Under the pieces are notes generated by a model that ran no database searches, was not told the DNA's origin, and saw nothing but the letters and a program-made list of their open reading frames with translations. The position numbers and the translations under genes were made by a program. This document shows, one piece after another, positions 25,594 through 34,988 of a stretch of DNA of 64,000 nt. The stretch is from Actinopolymorpha rutila (GTDB taxonomy: Bacteria; Actinomycetota; Actinomycetes; Propionibacteriales; Actinopolymorphaceae). Each line of letters opens with the position of its first letter. The first letter of the stretch is position 1. The stretch is taken from the NCBI RefSeq assembly GCF_013407855.1, contig NZ_JACBZH010000001.1, positions 4,154,001-4,218,000 on the forward strand, written 5' to 3'.

Positions 25594-27004
25594 AGTGGCG
25601 TCCAGCAGAGTGGTGTACCGCAGGCGCCTTGTTGATGGGCGTGTCGTAGACGCGTAAGGGCGGTCATCGCGTGATCCTTCGAACTGAGTTCCCGCTCAAG
25701 CTCAAGGAGACCTACGCGATGACCGCCAAGCCCAGTATGACCCCTGACCGGTTCCTGCACGAACAGCTGGCTGCTGCGTCGCCGGACCTGCTGCGCGACC
25801 TGCTGTCGACGTTCATCGACGCCCTGATGGGTGCCGAAGTCGACGCGGTCTGCGGCGCCCCCTACGGTCAGCCCAGCCCGGACCGCACCAACTCCCGTAA
25901 CGGCTACCGTCACCGCGACTTCGACACCCGTACCGGCACGATCGATGTCGCGATCCCCAAGCTCCGCTCCGGTTCGTACTTCCCGGACTGGCTGCTGGAA
26001 CGGCGACGCCGGGCCGAACGGGCCCTGACGTCGGTGGTGGCCACCTGCTACCTGCTCGGGGTATCGACGCGGCGGATGGAGAAACTCGTCGAACAACTCG
26101 GCATCACCCGCCTGTCCAAGTCACAAGTGAGCGTGATGGCGGCGGAGCTGGACGAGCAGGTCGAGGCGTTCCGCACCCGCCCCCTCGATCAAGGTCCGTA
26201 CACGTTCGTCGCGATGGACGCCCTGGTGCTGAAGGTCAGAGAGGGCGGCCGGGTCGTCGGGGTGCACGCACTCGTCGCGACCGGTGTCAACGCCGACGGA
26301 CACCGAGAGATCCTCGGCATCGACGTCACCTCCGCCGAAGACGGCGCCGGCTGGCTGGGATTCCTGCGCGGCCTGGTCGCCCGCGGCCTGTCCGGCGTGG
26401 GCCTGGTGACCTCTGACGCCCACGCAGGTCTGGTCGCAGCGATCGGCGCCACACTCCCGGGCGCGGGCTGGCAACGGTGCCGCACCCACTACGCCGCCAA
26501 CCTCATGGCCGTGACCCCGAAGGCGTCCTGGCCGTGGGTGCGGACGCTGCTGCACTCGGTCTATGACCAGCCCGACACCGCCGCGGTCCACGACCAGTTC
26601 AACCGCGTCCTGGACGCCCTGGCCGACAAGCTACCCAAGGTCGCCGACCACCTCGAGGCCGCCCGGACCGACGTGCTGGCGTTCACCGGCTTCCCCAAGC
26701 AGCTATGGCGACAGATCTGGTCCAACAACCCCCAAGAACGCCTCAACCGCGAGATCCGCCGCCGCACCGACGTCGTCGGGATCTTCCCCGACCGCAACTC
26801 CCTCATCCGCCTCGTCGGAGCCGTCCTCGCCGAACAACACGACGAATGGATCGAAGGCCGCCGCTACCTCGGCCTGGACCTCCTCGCCAAAGCCCGCGCC
26901 ACCGAGACCGAGGAGGTGACCGACACCGACCTCAAGGCGCTCAGCGCCTAACCACCAAGAGGATCACGCGACACGACCGCTACACCACGCCAATGGACTT
27001 GACC
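25594..27004 (+). mobile_element. IS256-family insertion sequence, copy 1
   Basis: This 1411-bp element is identical by eye to the copy at 57212-58622 (opposite orientation). It is flanked by a perfect 8-bp duplication GCGGGGAC (25586-25593 and 27005-27012), the length expected for IS256. The terminal inverted repeats are imperfect: left AGTGGCGTCCAGCAGAGTGG, right reversed GGTCAAGTCCATTGGCGTGG. One transposase occupies it. The different duplications of the two copies prove separate insertions. Confidence 0.95.
25719..26951 (+). CDS. IS256-family (Mutator) transposase, copy 1
   Basis: The 410-residue transposase has the Mutator-family pattern: LLRDLLSTFIDALMGAEVDA, NSRNGYRHRDFDTRTGTIDV, catalytic Asp in YTFVAMDALVLKVRE, second Asp in LVTSDAHAGLVAAIG, GWQRCRTHYAANLM and catalytic Glu in NPQERLNREIRRRTDVVGIF. 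It is intact. The ATG at 25719 follows CAAGGAGA; the frame continues 16 codons upstream to 25671 inside the element's end. Translation is identical to copy 2. Confidence 0.95.
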   Translation: MTAKPSMTPDRFLHEQLAAASPDLLRDLLSTFIDALMGAEVDAVCGAPYGQPSPDRTNSRNGYRHRDFDTRTGTIDVAIPKLRSGSYFPDWLLERRRRAERALTSVVATCYLLGVSTRRMEKLVEQLGITRLSKSQVSVMAAELDEQVEAFRTRPLDQGPYTFVAMDALVLKVREGGRVVGVHALVATGVNADGHREILGIDVTSAEDGAGWLGFLRGLVARGLSGVGLVTSDAHAGLVAAIGATLPGAGWQRCRTHYAANLMAVTPKASWPWVRTLLHSVYDQPDTAAVHDQFNRVLDALADKLPKVADHLEAARTDVLAFTGFPKQLWRQIWSNNPQERLNREIRRRTDVVGIFPDRNSLIRLVGAVLAEQHDEWIEGRRYLGLDLLAKARATETEEVTDTDLKALSA

Positions 27005-27012
27005 GCGGGGAC

Positions 27013-27622
27013 TGAAGGAGGACCACACTGAGATCCGGTTCTGGCGTAAGCGATAACTAGTGTGCTCTGGGCTTATGGCCACGGATAGACGGCGCCTCCA
27101 ACCGCGTTCGAGCACTGCGGGCCCGAGTCGTGCCAGCATGCAAGCAGTGGTTGACGCCCCTCCCCGCGATGGATCACGTGAGCAGTCAACCCGTAGCAGA
27201 CTTTTGTTCGCCTTCCAGGCCTGACCGGCCCTAACGAGGAATCAGAGGGTTACCTTCCAGGTCCGGCAGGGGCGCTCGGGCGTCGTGCTACAGCACCCGC
27301 TCCGGACGGACGACCTCGTGCACCTCCGGGCTCCGCCTTCGCGAGGGAAGCTTATCAACTACATGCGTTGTAGTAGGTCGGTCTAACTAGGTCAGTCGTA
27401 GTAGCAAGCACACCACCGACGAGCAGCAGCGGCCAGCGCGCCGGCCCCAACAGGTGCCGAGGTCGACGCCGACGACGTACCTGGCGACCAGGACGACACT
27501 CGTCTGCTACGTCATCGACCCTCTGAACTGAATCGATAAATTGCAGCAGGTCTTCGGAGCCGGCCTCACCTTCTGCGCCGAACGAATGCGTCAGTCGGCT
27601 GTAGCCGGGGAGCACAAGCGTT
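27013..27622. other. intergenic, no gene recognised
   Basis: This stretch lies between IS256 copy 1 and the UbiA-type gene. A reverse frame overlaps it without homology. It is locally richer in A+T than its surroundings around 27350-27410 and 27520-27545, but I see no feature. Confidence 0.4.
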
Positions 27623-28564
27623 CTATGCAGGGATCCACAAGAAGGCGAACGCGACCACCAGCGCGGCAGAGAGCACGGCCAGTCTGCGGATCGTTGGTCT
27701 GCGGCTGAGGAACAAATACACAAGCCACAGCAGGGGGGAGAGGGTGAGCTGTGTCGGAAGGGGCTGGCGTGGCAGTACCTGTCCGAGCGTGGTCAGATGC
27801 ACGGTGAGCAGCACGGCCACCGTCCAGCTGAGGATCCCGAGAATCCACACACCGGTCGGGCCGAATCTCACTGCAGTTGTCCGAATACCGGCTGCGCGGT
27901 CGGCGTCGACATCGATGGCCAGGGTCGGCAGATACAAAGCAGCGCCGGTCAAGAGGCCCGTGACCGCAAGCGATACCGGGTACTCCCACACCGACCGCGT
28001 CAGGCACCATCCGCCCATCGGACCGAGTACGCCCACCGCGAGCGCGTTGCATCCCACGTCCCAGACCGGGCGGCCCTTCAGCCGAACCGGCGGTGCGCTG
28101 TAGAGCCAGCCGAGGACCAGAACCCCGGCCATTCCGACGGTGAAGATCAACCCCCCGCCCCACGCCGAGAGCAGACATGCTGCGCCTCCGGCGAAGGCCG
28201 CGCACCCAAGGAGTTGTCGTCTCCGGAGCTGGCCTCGTACATGTGGTGAGTGCTGACGCCGTTCGTTGAGGCGATCGGTCTCGAAGTCGAAGGCGTCATT
28301 CACAGCCAGAACTGACGACCACAGCAGCGGACCAGCAGCAATCAGCGCCGCCACACATCGCCCGGGCTGGAGGTCGGACGCGGGTTCACCTGGGGCCTGG
28401 TGTGCGAAGAGCATGCCCATGACCACCGGCACCATCGACACCGGCCAGAACCATGGACGGGTCAGCTCGAACAGTGTCCGAAAACCGTCCGGCCGCGCGC
28501 CGGTGACCACGAGTTCACCGGCGCGTCGTTGCCGGGTCTGGACCACCTGGCGAGATGAGCGCAT
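27623..28564 (-). CDS. UbiA-family prenyltransferase
   Basis: The 313-residue polytopic membrane protein has about nine helices and both aspartate-rich motifs of the family: NDAFDFETDRLNER (first, NDxxDxxxD, prenyl diphosphate binding) and AIDVDADRAAGIRTTAVRFG (second). It would transfer a polyprenyl or phytyl-like chain to an acceptor in the membrane, as in menaquinone, carotenoid or heme side-chain pathways. The acceptor cannot be told from sequence and no pathway neighbour is present. ATG at 28564. Confidence 0.88.
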   Translation of the reverse strand: MRSSRQVVQTRQRRAGELVVTGARPDGFRTLFELTRPWFWPVSMVPVVMGMLFAHQAPGEPASDLQPGRCVAALIAAGPLLWSSVLAVNDAFDFETDRLNERRQHSPHVRGQLRRRQLLGCAAFAGGAACLLSAWGGGLIFTVGMAGVLVLGWLYSAPPVRLKGRPVWDVGCNALAVGVLGPMGGWCLTRSVWEYPVSLAVTGLLTGAALYLPTLAIDVDADRAAGIRTTAVRFGPTGVWILGILSWTVAVLLTVHLTTLGQVLPRQPLPTQLTLSPLLWLVYLFLSRRPTIRRLAVLSAALVVAFAFLWIPA

Positions 28565-28666
28565 GCGTCGACTCTTCAGCGTGTCGCGCCTGCTTGCGTC
28601 CCCGAGGAGAGGGAGTGAGTCATCCGTTGGAGGGACTCGTACTACGGGGTGTCCGTGACAGCCTGA

Positions 28667-29407
28667 GTTGGCCCCCGGAGGCCCGTCGGAGGAGCCAGGC
28701 CCCGCAACAAGCCCGGCAACCCGGCATCGCTGCGCTACGTCCTTGCACGCCGCACCGGTGAGAACCTGGCCAGCACCTTCACCAGCGTGATCGAGCCGTA
28801 CGTGGGATCACGAGCGGTACGGTCGAGCCGACTCGCCTCGATCGCAGGCAATCCGGACCCCTCGCTGGTCACCGCCGTACGGGTGGAGCTCGCGGACGGC
28901 CGGACCGACTACGTGGTCTCGTCGCTCGACGACAACCGGACCTACCTGATCGACGATGTGCTGCGTTTCCGGGGCAGGTTCGGATGGTTGCGGATCCAGG
29001 GTAGGTCGGTGACCTGCCGGTACAAGCTCGGCACCAAGCTGCTCGAACTGGTGAACGAGTCGCGGCCTGCGGCGGCGCCCGCACTCACTGGACGGGTCAC
29101 GTCGTTCACCGGGGAGTTGTCGCTCACCAACGAGATTGTGATCACCCACGATCCGGTGCCAGGCCGGCTCGCCGATACCGTGTCACGCCTGGTCGGGTCC
29201 TGGATCCACGTCGCGAATGACGGGGAGCGCAACGCCTGCTACCGGATCGAGACGGTCGAGGTGGTCGGCCGCGACCAGCTCCGGCTCGGGCTCGGGGCGC
29301 AGACCCTGGTCCGCTCGCTGGCGGACCCGACGAACGCCGACGGGGGCTACACCCATGACGTCGCCAACGAAGCCGCAATCACGGTGCCGCTGGGGTACGA
29401 GGGGTAA
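28667..29407 (+). pseudogene. C-terminal remnant of a heparinase II/III-like protein
   Basis: The open frame starts without a start codon after a stop at 28664 and reads RPRNKPGNPASLRYVLARRT, ENLASTFTSVIEPYVGSRAV, then a beta-rich body (VTAVRVELADGRTDYVVSSL, RFGWLRIQGRSVTCRY, GRVTSFTGELSLTNE) to the stop at 29407. The RYVLARRTGENLxSTFxSVIEPY segment and the following beta sandwich resemble C-terminal parts of actinobacterial heparinase II/III or alginate-lyase-like proteins. The N-terminal catalytic alpha barrel is absent. A GTG at 28787 could give a 206-residue product, but it would lack the active site. Confidence 0.55.
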
Positions 29408-29912
29408 AGGCGCTCAGGCCCTGGCGGCCACGACGTCCCGCTGACATCGACCTTGTCACCGATAAGCAGGGCGGGTCTTGGCACAAGGACGCGCGTACCT
29501 GCAGCACTCTGCGCTCAAAGCCTTCGCCATCACCTGACACCCATCGAGTACGAACACGCCAACCAGGTCATCGAACAGATGGATTGAACACCCTGTCCCT
29601 CAAAGTGGGGAAACTCCAGGATGGAGTCTTGAACGTGTAGTTCGGCGGCAGCACAGGAGACCAGTACTTCGTTTCGTCGCTGACACTACTGGACGTGGTC
29701 GGACACGCGATCTGCAGCAACGGATCACCTGGATCCCAGCGTGCCGTGTGACCTTCGAGCGATGCCTCTGGCAACCGTCGTCACCACGACTTCACGCCGC
29801 CTCGGCGTCACAGAGGCGCCGTCGACCTCGTTCGCGGAGCGCCAATGTCAGAGTCAGAGGGGTCCGCCTGCTACCGGCAGCGGGTAGGGGGTCGAGGAGG
29901 ACCGCGACGGCC
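29408..29912. other. intergenic with possible IS3-type transposase tail
   Basis: Around 29500-29590 one frame ends LTPIEYEHANQVIEQMD, reminiscent of the C terminus of IS3-group OrfB proteins, and is followed at 29594 by TGTCCCTCAAAGTGGGGAAA, like an IS3 terminal repeat. Frames are broken upstream. I see nothing else here. Confidence 0.35.
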
Positions 29913-30452
29913 TCAGAGCGGCTCCGGCCGCGCCGGTTCAGTGGGGTGAGGTGCATGGTGGTCGATACGGTCAGTCGACAGGACCTTCCGCATGTTGATT
30001 GAGGTCGGGTGATCGAAGCCCGGGTGAGCTTCGCGTGACGCTTCGACATAGCCCAACGACCTGAACAGTCGCTGGTTCTCGGTCAGCGCGATGCGGACGC
30101 CCAACCTGACACCCGCCAGCCCTCGCCGGATCCCTTCGTCCTCAACGGCCTTGACCAAGCGCCGGGCGATACCGCGACCACGTGCCGATGGTGTCACTGC
30201 CAGGCGCCCGAAGTAGAGATCACCGTCGACCGGCTTGAGCATCACGCACCCAAGTGCATCTTCGCCCTGCTCGGCGATGATGGCGCCGGTCCCGGCCGCG
30301 AGCTCACGGCCGATCGTGCCGGTCGTCTCACGGAAGGCGCCCGACTCGGGGATCAGCTGGCCACGGTACTGCTCGAAGGCGGCAGCAATAACGGCTACGA
30401 GAACCGATTCATCGCCAGCCCCCGCCGTGCGCAAGACAACGGTGTCGCTCAT
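29913..30452 (-). CDS. GNAT-family N-acetyltransferase
   Basis: The 179-residue acetyltransferase has the acetyl-CoA loop VTPSARGRGIARRLVKAVED (motif A, R/QxxGxG/A), preceded by strand YFGRLAV and followed by GLAGVRLGVRIALTENQRLF and the C-terminal LGYVEASREAHPGFDHPTSI. The family acetylates amines of small molecules or protein N termini; the substrate is unknown. ATG 30452 follows GAAAGG; the frame runs to 30491 without likely coding. A tail of about 20 residues after the domain is Pro/His-rich. Confidence 0.88.
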   Translation of the reverse strand: MSDTVVLRTAGAGDESVLVAVIAAAFEQYRGQLIPESGAFRETTGTIGRELAAGTGAIIAEQGEDALGCVMLKPVDGDLYFGRLAVTPSARGRGIARRLVKAVEDEGIRRGLAGVRLGVRIALTENQRLFRSLGYVEASREAHPGFDHPTSINMRKVLSTDRIDHHAPHPTEPARPEPL

Positions 30453-30511
30453 GAACGCCTTTCGGATCGGTCGACACAGTCGGATCTTCAATACGTCCTA
30501 TCAGGCCCCAG

Positions 30512-31310
30512 CAGTGTGCCGCAGGCGTGTCGTCTCAGCCCAAGCGCTGGTGGCCTTCCGCGTCAACGGAACAGCGCCGCCCCCCGAGTTCGCCACCGCA
30601 ACCACCGCTGCGTCCCACTGGCTCAGCTGCGCCCGCATCGACCTCGCTACCAAGACCGGGACGATGATCGACCGCCACACTCTGCACTGAGGGCGCCGGG
30701 GTCATGGTCCGCAACCACAACCACGTCCACGCGCTCGAACAGGCTGCGATAGCCGCCACCACGGCACCGCCGCACCGCCGCAAGCAGTGCATCCCACCCG
30801 GTCCAGCCGCACGAGCGGCCGCGACCATCCTGTGCGGGCAACACGCCACCGCAAGCACCCACGGCAGCGACGTCGTGGTCGATCTGGCCGCCTACTCCGC
30901 CCCAGTCGCCGCACGCACCAGCGTCCCCCGGCCCCCGTCGCGGGGTCCCAACACCCCACACAGAAGGGGAAAACCACTGATACAACCACAACCGCGAGCG
31001 GATCAGCACCCGCAACAGCCGGCCCAGCCAGCCTCTACCAACAGCTCTATGCGCCCACCTGGCAATGCTGAATCTGCACACCGCCGCCGAAGCCCTTGCC
31101 CACCGTGCTTGAGACCGCCACCAGCGAAGGCTCACCGTCACCGCCTCGCTGGAACGGCGCCTACTGGCCATCGAGGTCTGCGACACCCTAGCCCGTGGGC
31201 TGGCCGGTCGGCCACGGTTCGCTTGCCTGCCCACCCCAGCTACCTCCGAAGCCGGGCAGGGCAGAGCCTCCAAGCAAACCAAGGCGATTCACAGCCGGTT
31301 CCCTCCAGCG
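30512..31310 (+). mobile_element. degenerate IS21-family relic (istA end and istB start)
   Basis: Broken frames on the plus strand resemble the end of an IS21 IstA transposase (ALVAFRVNGTAPPPEFATAT, HWLSCARIDLATKTGTMIDR, then in another frame MVRNHNHVHALEQAAIAATT). They are followed by the start of an IstB ATPase (GSAPATAGPASLYQQLYAHL, LNLHTAAEALAHRA, LTVTASLERRLLAIEVCDTL, LARGLAGRPRFACLPTPAT in shifting frames). At least three frame changes and early loss of the AAA core make it inactive. It marks an older wave of transposition than the intact elements. Confidence 0.6.
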
Positions 31311-31973
31311 CCTGCGCGATCAGCGTGGAGACCGACCACGAGCCATTGGGCTGGTCTTCTCGACGGAAAGTGGTCGGTGCGGAAGAGGTCCGTCCCGCCG
31401 GAGAGCCGAGGACGGTGTCCAGGCGGGTCTACCTCACCCCGGGCCGGCGTGACCACGGCGTCGGTCGCTCGTCACCGGGTGGTCCGCCGCTAGCGTCCTA
31501 CTGGTGTGAACGTCCTCGCTGCTACGGTCCTCGCCGGCACCTCCGCCGCGAGATACCCCTTCGACCTGGGCGCGAAAATCGGAATCCAGTTGATTTTCCG
31601 TATACAGACACCACCCCCATCCCAGGGACGGGCCCTCCAGGGGGAAGGAGCCCTCTCTGCCAACCTCTTTGAGACACCCCATCCGGTAGGAACCAGCTCG
31701 TCCGGGAACAGCCGGTCCCGCTCCCGGTTGCAACACCACGTACACCGAGCTCGCCAGGCAGCGCCGCCTCGCAGAACCGATTCACATCATCGAGCAGATC
31801 ACCTTGACGCTCGGCCAGCCCCAACGACATCGACCACCCCAAGAGGAGAATCCCTTACAACTAGAGCAATTCTCCCGAACCGATCAAGAAAGCCGGTGCA
31901 TCGCCACGCGGCAAAAGACACCAGCCACCTAGGACAGACCCTGGGAACTCGCCCTCGCTCGTAGAGTGAAGCG
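31311..31973. other. intergenic, decayed DNA
   Basis: Frames here are short and unlike any family I know. One plus-strand piece (31735-31900) reads YTELARQRRLAEPIHIIEQI before stopping and may be a relic. The promoter of the oxidoreductase at 31974 must lie at the right end. Confidence 0.35.
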
Positions 31974-32876
31974 GTGGTCGTGGCCGTCGGCCTCGCGGGC
32001 GCGGGGCGCCGAGCCGCCGGGATTCATGCCCCGGCCATCGTGGCCTGTCCGAAGGTGCGGTTGGCTGGAGTTTGGGGGCGTTCGCCCGCGCTGATCCAGA
32101 ACCTCGCAGAGCGCACCGGGACGCCGGCATACACCCACTACGCCGACTTACTCGGCGCCTGCGAGGCGGTCGCGTTCGCCGTGCCCCCGGCGGTGCAGGC
32201 CGACCTCGCCGCGAGCACGGCGCGCGCCGGCAAGGCTCTTCTGCTGGAGAAGCCCCTGGGCGGCGACCTCGCCGGAGCCGAGCAGGTGGCGGACGCGGTG
32301 GCCACCACCCGCGTCGTCGCCCAACTGGCGTTGACCTGGCGCTACGCCGTCGCTGTGCGGGAGTTCCTAACCTTCGCCGCTCCACGTGCCAGGCCGCAGG
32401 GCGGCAGCGGACGGGTGATCTCCGGCATGCTCGCCGATCCGCGGTGGGCAAGCCTCTGGCAGATAGAGCGCGGTGTGCTTAGGGCGTACGGCACCGATCT
32501 GGTGGATCTCCTCGACGCGGCACTCGGCCGGGTGCTCGCGGTACGTGCGCACGGTGATCCTGGCGGCTGGGTCGGGATCATGCTCGAGCACGAGGGCGGG
32601 CACTTCAGCGAGGCGTCGCTGTACGCGCACATCGAACACCACGCAGACGGCCACGCCCAGGTGTCGAACCGTGCCGAGGTCGAGGTGTTCGGCCCGGGTG
32701 GGGCGGCCGACGTCGACTGCCTGGCGGGTGTGGACCAGGACGCGTTCAAGACGATGTACGACGAGTTCGCGACGGCGGTCGAGAACCACACCTCACCCGA
32801 GCTCGACGTACGCCGGGGTCTTCACCTGCAACAGGTTCTCGACAACGCGGAGACGGATCTCCTCCGGCAGGTGTGA
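31974..32876 (+). CDS. Gfo/Idh/MocA-family oxidoreductase
   Basis: The 300-residue protein has an N-terminal Rossmann fold (VVAVGLAGAGRRAAGIHAPA, dinucleotide GxGxxG; GVWGRSPALIQNLAERTG) and the family motif LLLEKPLGGDLAGAEQVADA, where EKP contains the conserved catalytic Lys. The C-terminal alpha/beta domain (TWRYAVAVREFL, GTDLVDLLDAALGRVLAV) holds the His/Asp region. Such enzymes oxidise or reduce sugars and inositols with NAD(P). The protein is somewhat shorter than the usual 330-380 residues. It starts at GTG 31974 and is followed at once by a hairpin terminator. No sugar operon is directly attached. Confidence 0.85.
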   Translation: MVVAVGLAGAGRRAAGIHAPAIVACPKVRLAGVWGRSPALIQNLAERTGTPAYTHYADLLGACEAVAFAVPPAVQADLAASTARAGKALLLEKPLGGDLAGAEQVADAVATTRVVAQLALTWRYAVAVREFLTFAAPRARPQGGSGRVISGMLADPRWASLWQIERGVLRAYGTDLVDLLDAALGRVLAVRAHGDPGGWVGIMLEHEGGHFSEASLYAHIEHHADGHAQVSNRAEVEVFGPGGAADVDCLAGVDQDAFKTMYDEFATAVENHTSPELDVRRGLHLQQVLDNAETDLLRQV

Positions 32877-32897
32877 CGCGAGGGAAGGGCCCTCGCG
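32877..32897 (+). terminator. hairpin terminator after Gfo/Idh/MocA gene
   Basis: Perfect 8-bp stem CGCGAGGG / CCCTCGCG with loop AAGGG begins at the base after the stop codon. No U tract follows, as is common in actinobacteria. Confidence 0.65.
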
Positions 32898-33079
32898 ACC
32901 AGTTGCTGCTCGAAATGCTTGGTCTGTGTCAATCAGATGCGGCCGTCCGCACGTCCGGCCATCGCGGTTTCCGTGTAAGCCACGGTGTCGAACCCAACTT
33001 GCAAGGCACGCCGACACCTGACCAGTTACGTGACGACGTTGTGCCTCTCCTCCACGGCCTGGCCAAAGCGGCCGCCGGT

Positions 33080-33477
33080 CCCTGCTCGGCCATCTCGACA
33101 GAACGGAAAAGGCTCACGTGGCATCCTCGAGCTCGACCGATAGCGCTTCGGCGCTTTGAGGCGGAGGCTGATACCGAACATGTGTTGGAGCACGTGGTCG
33201 TGCAGATCGCGGCTGATCCGCTGACGGTCTTGCAGGAGGAGGAGTTCCTCATGGTCGTTCTGTGTTCGGACCCGTTGCAGAGCCAGCGAGGCCAGGTCGG
33301 CGAAGGTCTGCACCTGCTCGACCTCGCCAGCTGCCAGAGCCGTCGAGATTTCTCGACTTCGCCAGCAACAGCGCCGGCGAGAACGATGGCTGACCGGTCA
33401 CGGGGTACGAACGAGAAGCCGACAACCCCGAGAGCCACGCGGCCGACAAGCACCGTCACGCTGTCTCCTCCCCCCAC
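33080..33477 (-). pseudogene. GAF/HisKA_3 sensor kinase fragment
   Basis: Leftward, the first frame gives VLVGRVALGVVGFSFVPRDR and SAIVLAGAVAGEVEKS, then a second frame gives VQTFADLASLALQRVRTQND and HEELLLLQDRQRISRDLHDH followed by VLQHMFGISLRLK. DRxRIxRDLHDxVxQ is the phospho-acceptor box of NarL-type (HisKA_3) kinases, and the preceding helix is the typical end of a GAF domain. The ATP-binding domain and most of the sensor are gone. This resembles DosS-like redox sensors. Confidence 0.65.
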
Positions 33478-33872
33478 ACCGCCGATCTGGGTCAGAAAGG
33501 AGCTTAACCTGACTCCTCACGATGCCTGACGCCTTGCGCGCGCCGAGGTTCGTAGCGGCGCTCTCTCGTTCGTCCGTGGCGCGTGCTCGTTCGCCGATGG
33601 CGCGATAGCGATAGTCGGAGGCTAACGAGAGCGACGAGAGCGACGATCACTCGTCCACGCCGAGGTGGGGCACTAGCCGGCTGATTGCCCAGAAGGACCT
33701 CGCGTCGAAGTGGGCGGCGTGGAAGGAAAATCGCCGGAACTTCAGCGGGCCATCCGCAGGTCAACGCCCTGTCCGCCTTGGAAAGGAGAGGGTTCACGTC
33801 CCCGACGTCATGCGCCGGAACGACGTGGCGCCGTCACGCTGTGGACGTCTGCGAAACCACAGTGGGGCGTTC
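33478..33872. other. intergenic, no gene recognised
   Basis: This stretch lies between the kinase fragment and the end of the epimerase gene. I find no homology or RNA signal. A short direct repeat of GAGAGCGAC occurs near 33630-33645. Confidence 0.4.
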
Positions 33873-34718
33873 CTACTGGGTGCGCCAGCTGTAGCTGGGG
33901 GTCCAACCGAACAGCGCCTTCATCTTGGCGCAGTCGAAGGCCGACCTCGGATCCTCGTAATCGCTGGCGAAGCGGTCGTAGCCGTCGTAGTACTCAGCCA
34001 TCAGCTCGCGCAATCCTCGCTTCGCCCGGGTGTCGGCCGCAGCGATCAGACACACTTCGTGGCCGCTGCTCGTCCCTTCCAGCGCCGCGCGATAGGCGGT
34101 GCCGACGTCCCGGGCGTCGATGTAGCTCCAGAAGTTTCCCTTGCTACGGCCCGGGTCTTCCCACTCATCGGCGAACCGATCGTAGCTGTCCGGCGGAATG
34201 ACGTTGTTGATCCGGAGCCCCACCCAGGCCGTCTGCGGATAGCGGACCGCGAGCGAGTCCGCAATCACCTCGCTGATGTACTTGCTCAGCGCGTAAGCAT
34301 TCGGGGACGGGTGCCGCTCGGTCTCGTCGAACGGGATCTGCGTCGGCACTGTGCCCTCGGTCAGCAGGCCGGTCGCCATCTCACTCGAGGCGTAAACGAC
34401 TCGCGAGACCCCGAGATCGCCCGCCGCCTGCATGAGGTTGTGGGCACTCAGCACGTTGTTGTCGAAGACGTCGATCTGCGCCTGGCCGCTCGGAGCCGGG
34501 TTCGCCGCGAGATGACAGATGCCGTCCGGACGAAACTGACACAACGCGTCGTACACCTTGCCCGCATCGGCGAGATCGACCCTGCAGAACTCTCCAGGCA
34601 GCTCCAGCTCTGGTCGGTCGACGACGTCGACGTTCACGACCTTGTGGCCGGCCTCCGCCAGGAGGCGAACAACCCACCGTCCGGCCCGTCCCGTTCCGCC
34701 CGTCACGACGACTCGCAC
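33873..34718 (-). CDS. NAD-dependent epimerase/dehydratase (extended SDR)
   Basis: The 281-residue protein begins with the cofactor motif RVVVTGGTGRAGRWVVRLLA (GxxGxxG) and VNVDVVDRPE. The active-site pattern is YALSKYISE (YxxxK), with Ser in VVYASSEMAT. The C-terminal part (SYIDARDVGTAYRAALEG) is typical of extended SDRs such as UDP-glucose 4-epimerase or uronate dehydrogenase relatives. The length (about 285) is close to uronate dehydrogenases. The GTG at 34718 is chosen because GGGAG lies eight bases upstream and RVVVTGG follows immediately; ATG 34733 is possible. It is divergent from the GH36 gene over about 270 bases. Confidence 0.85.
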   Translation of the reverse strand: MRVVVTGGTGRAGRWVVRLLAEAGHKVVNVDVVDRPELELPGEFCRVDLADAGKVYDALCQFRPDGICHLAANPAPSGQAQIDVFDNNVLSAHNLMQAAGDLGVSRVVYASSEMATGLLTEGTVPTQIPFDETERHPSPNAYALSKYISEVIADSLAVRYPQTAWVGLRINNVIPPDSYDRFADEWEDPGRSKGNFWSYIDARDVGTAYRAALEGTSSGHEVCLIAAADTRAKRGLRELMAEYYDGYDRFASDYEDPRSAFDCAKMKALFGWTPSYSWRTQ

Positions 34719-34988
34719 CCGAAGAACTCCCATCCATCGCTTCGCCGTTCGAGCTGGAGCGCTCGTCCGCTGGGACGAAACGCCCGAATCGAAAGCCAGT
34801 CAAACGGCTGAGCATGCGCCGCAAGGCTAGCAGGATGATCGATGCGTCATCGTGGCCTGCCGGCGGTCACCGAGGACACTCACAACCCCGATCGACCGCA
34901 GCTCAGCACTGGTGCTGACACCACCGCGGAGGTACTCGCGCAAGCCCGTGACACGGGTCCTGTCTCTCGTACGTCCTAGAATCCTCGA

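Noticed and set aside
24921..26096. 391-residue reverse frame
   Set aside because: It is a chance fusion of IS256 antisense, the asparagine synthase stub and the small acidic protein. Only the last part may be coding.
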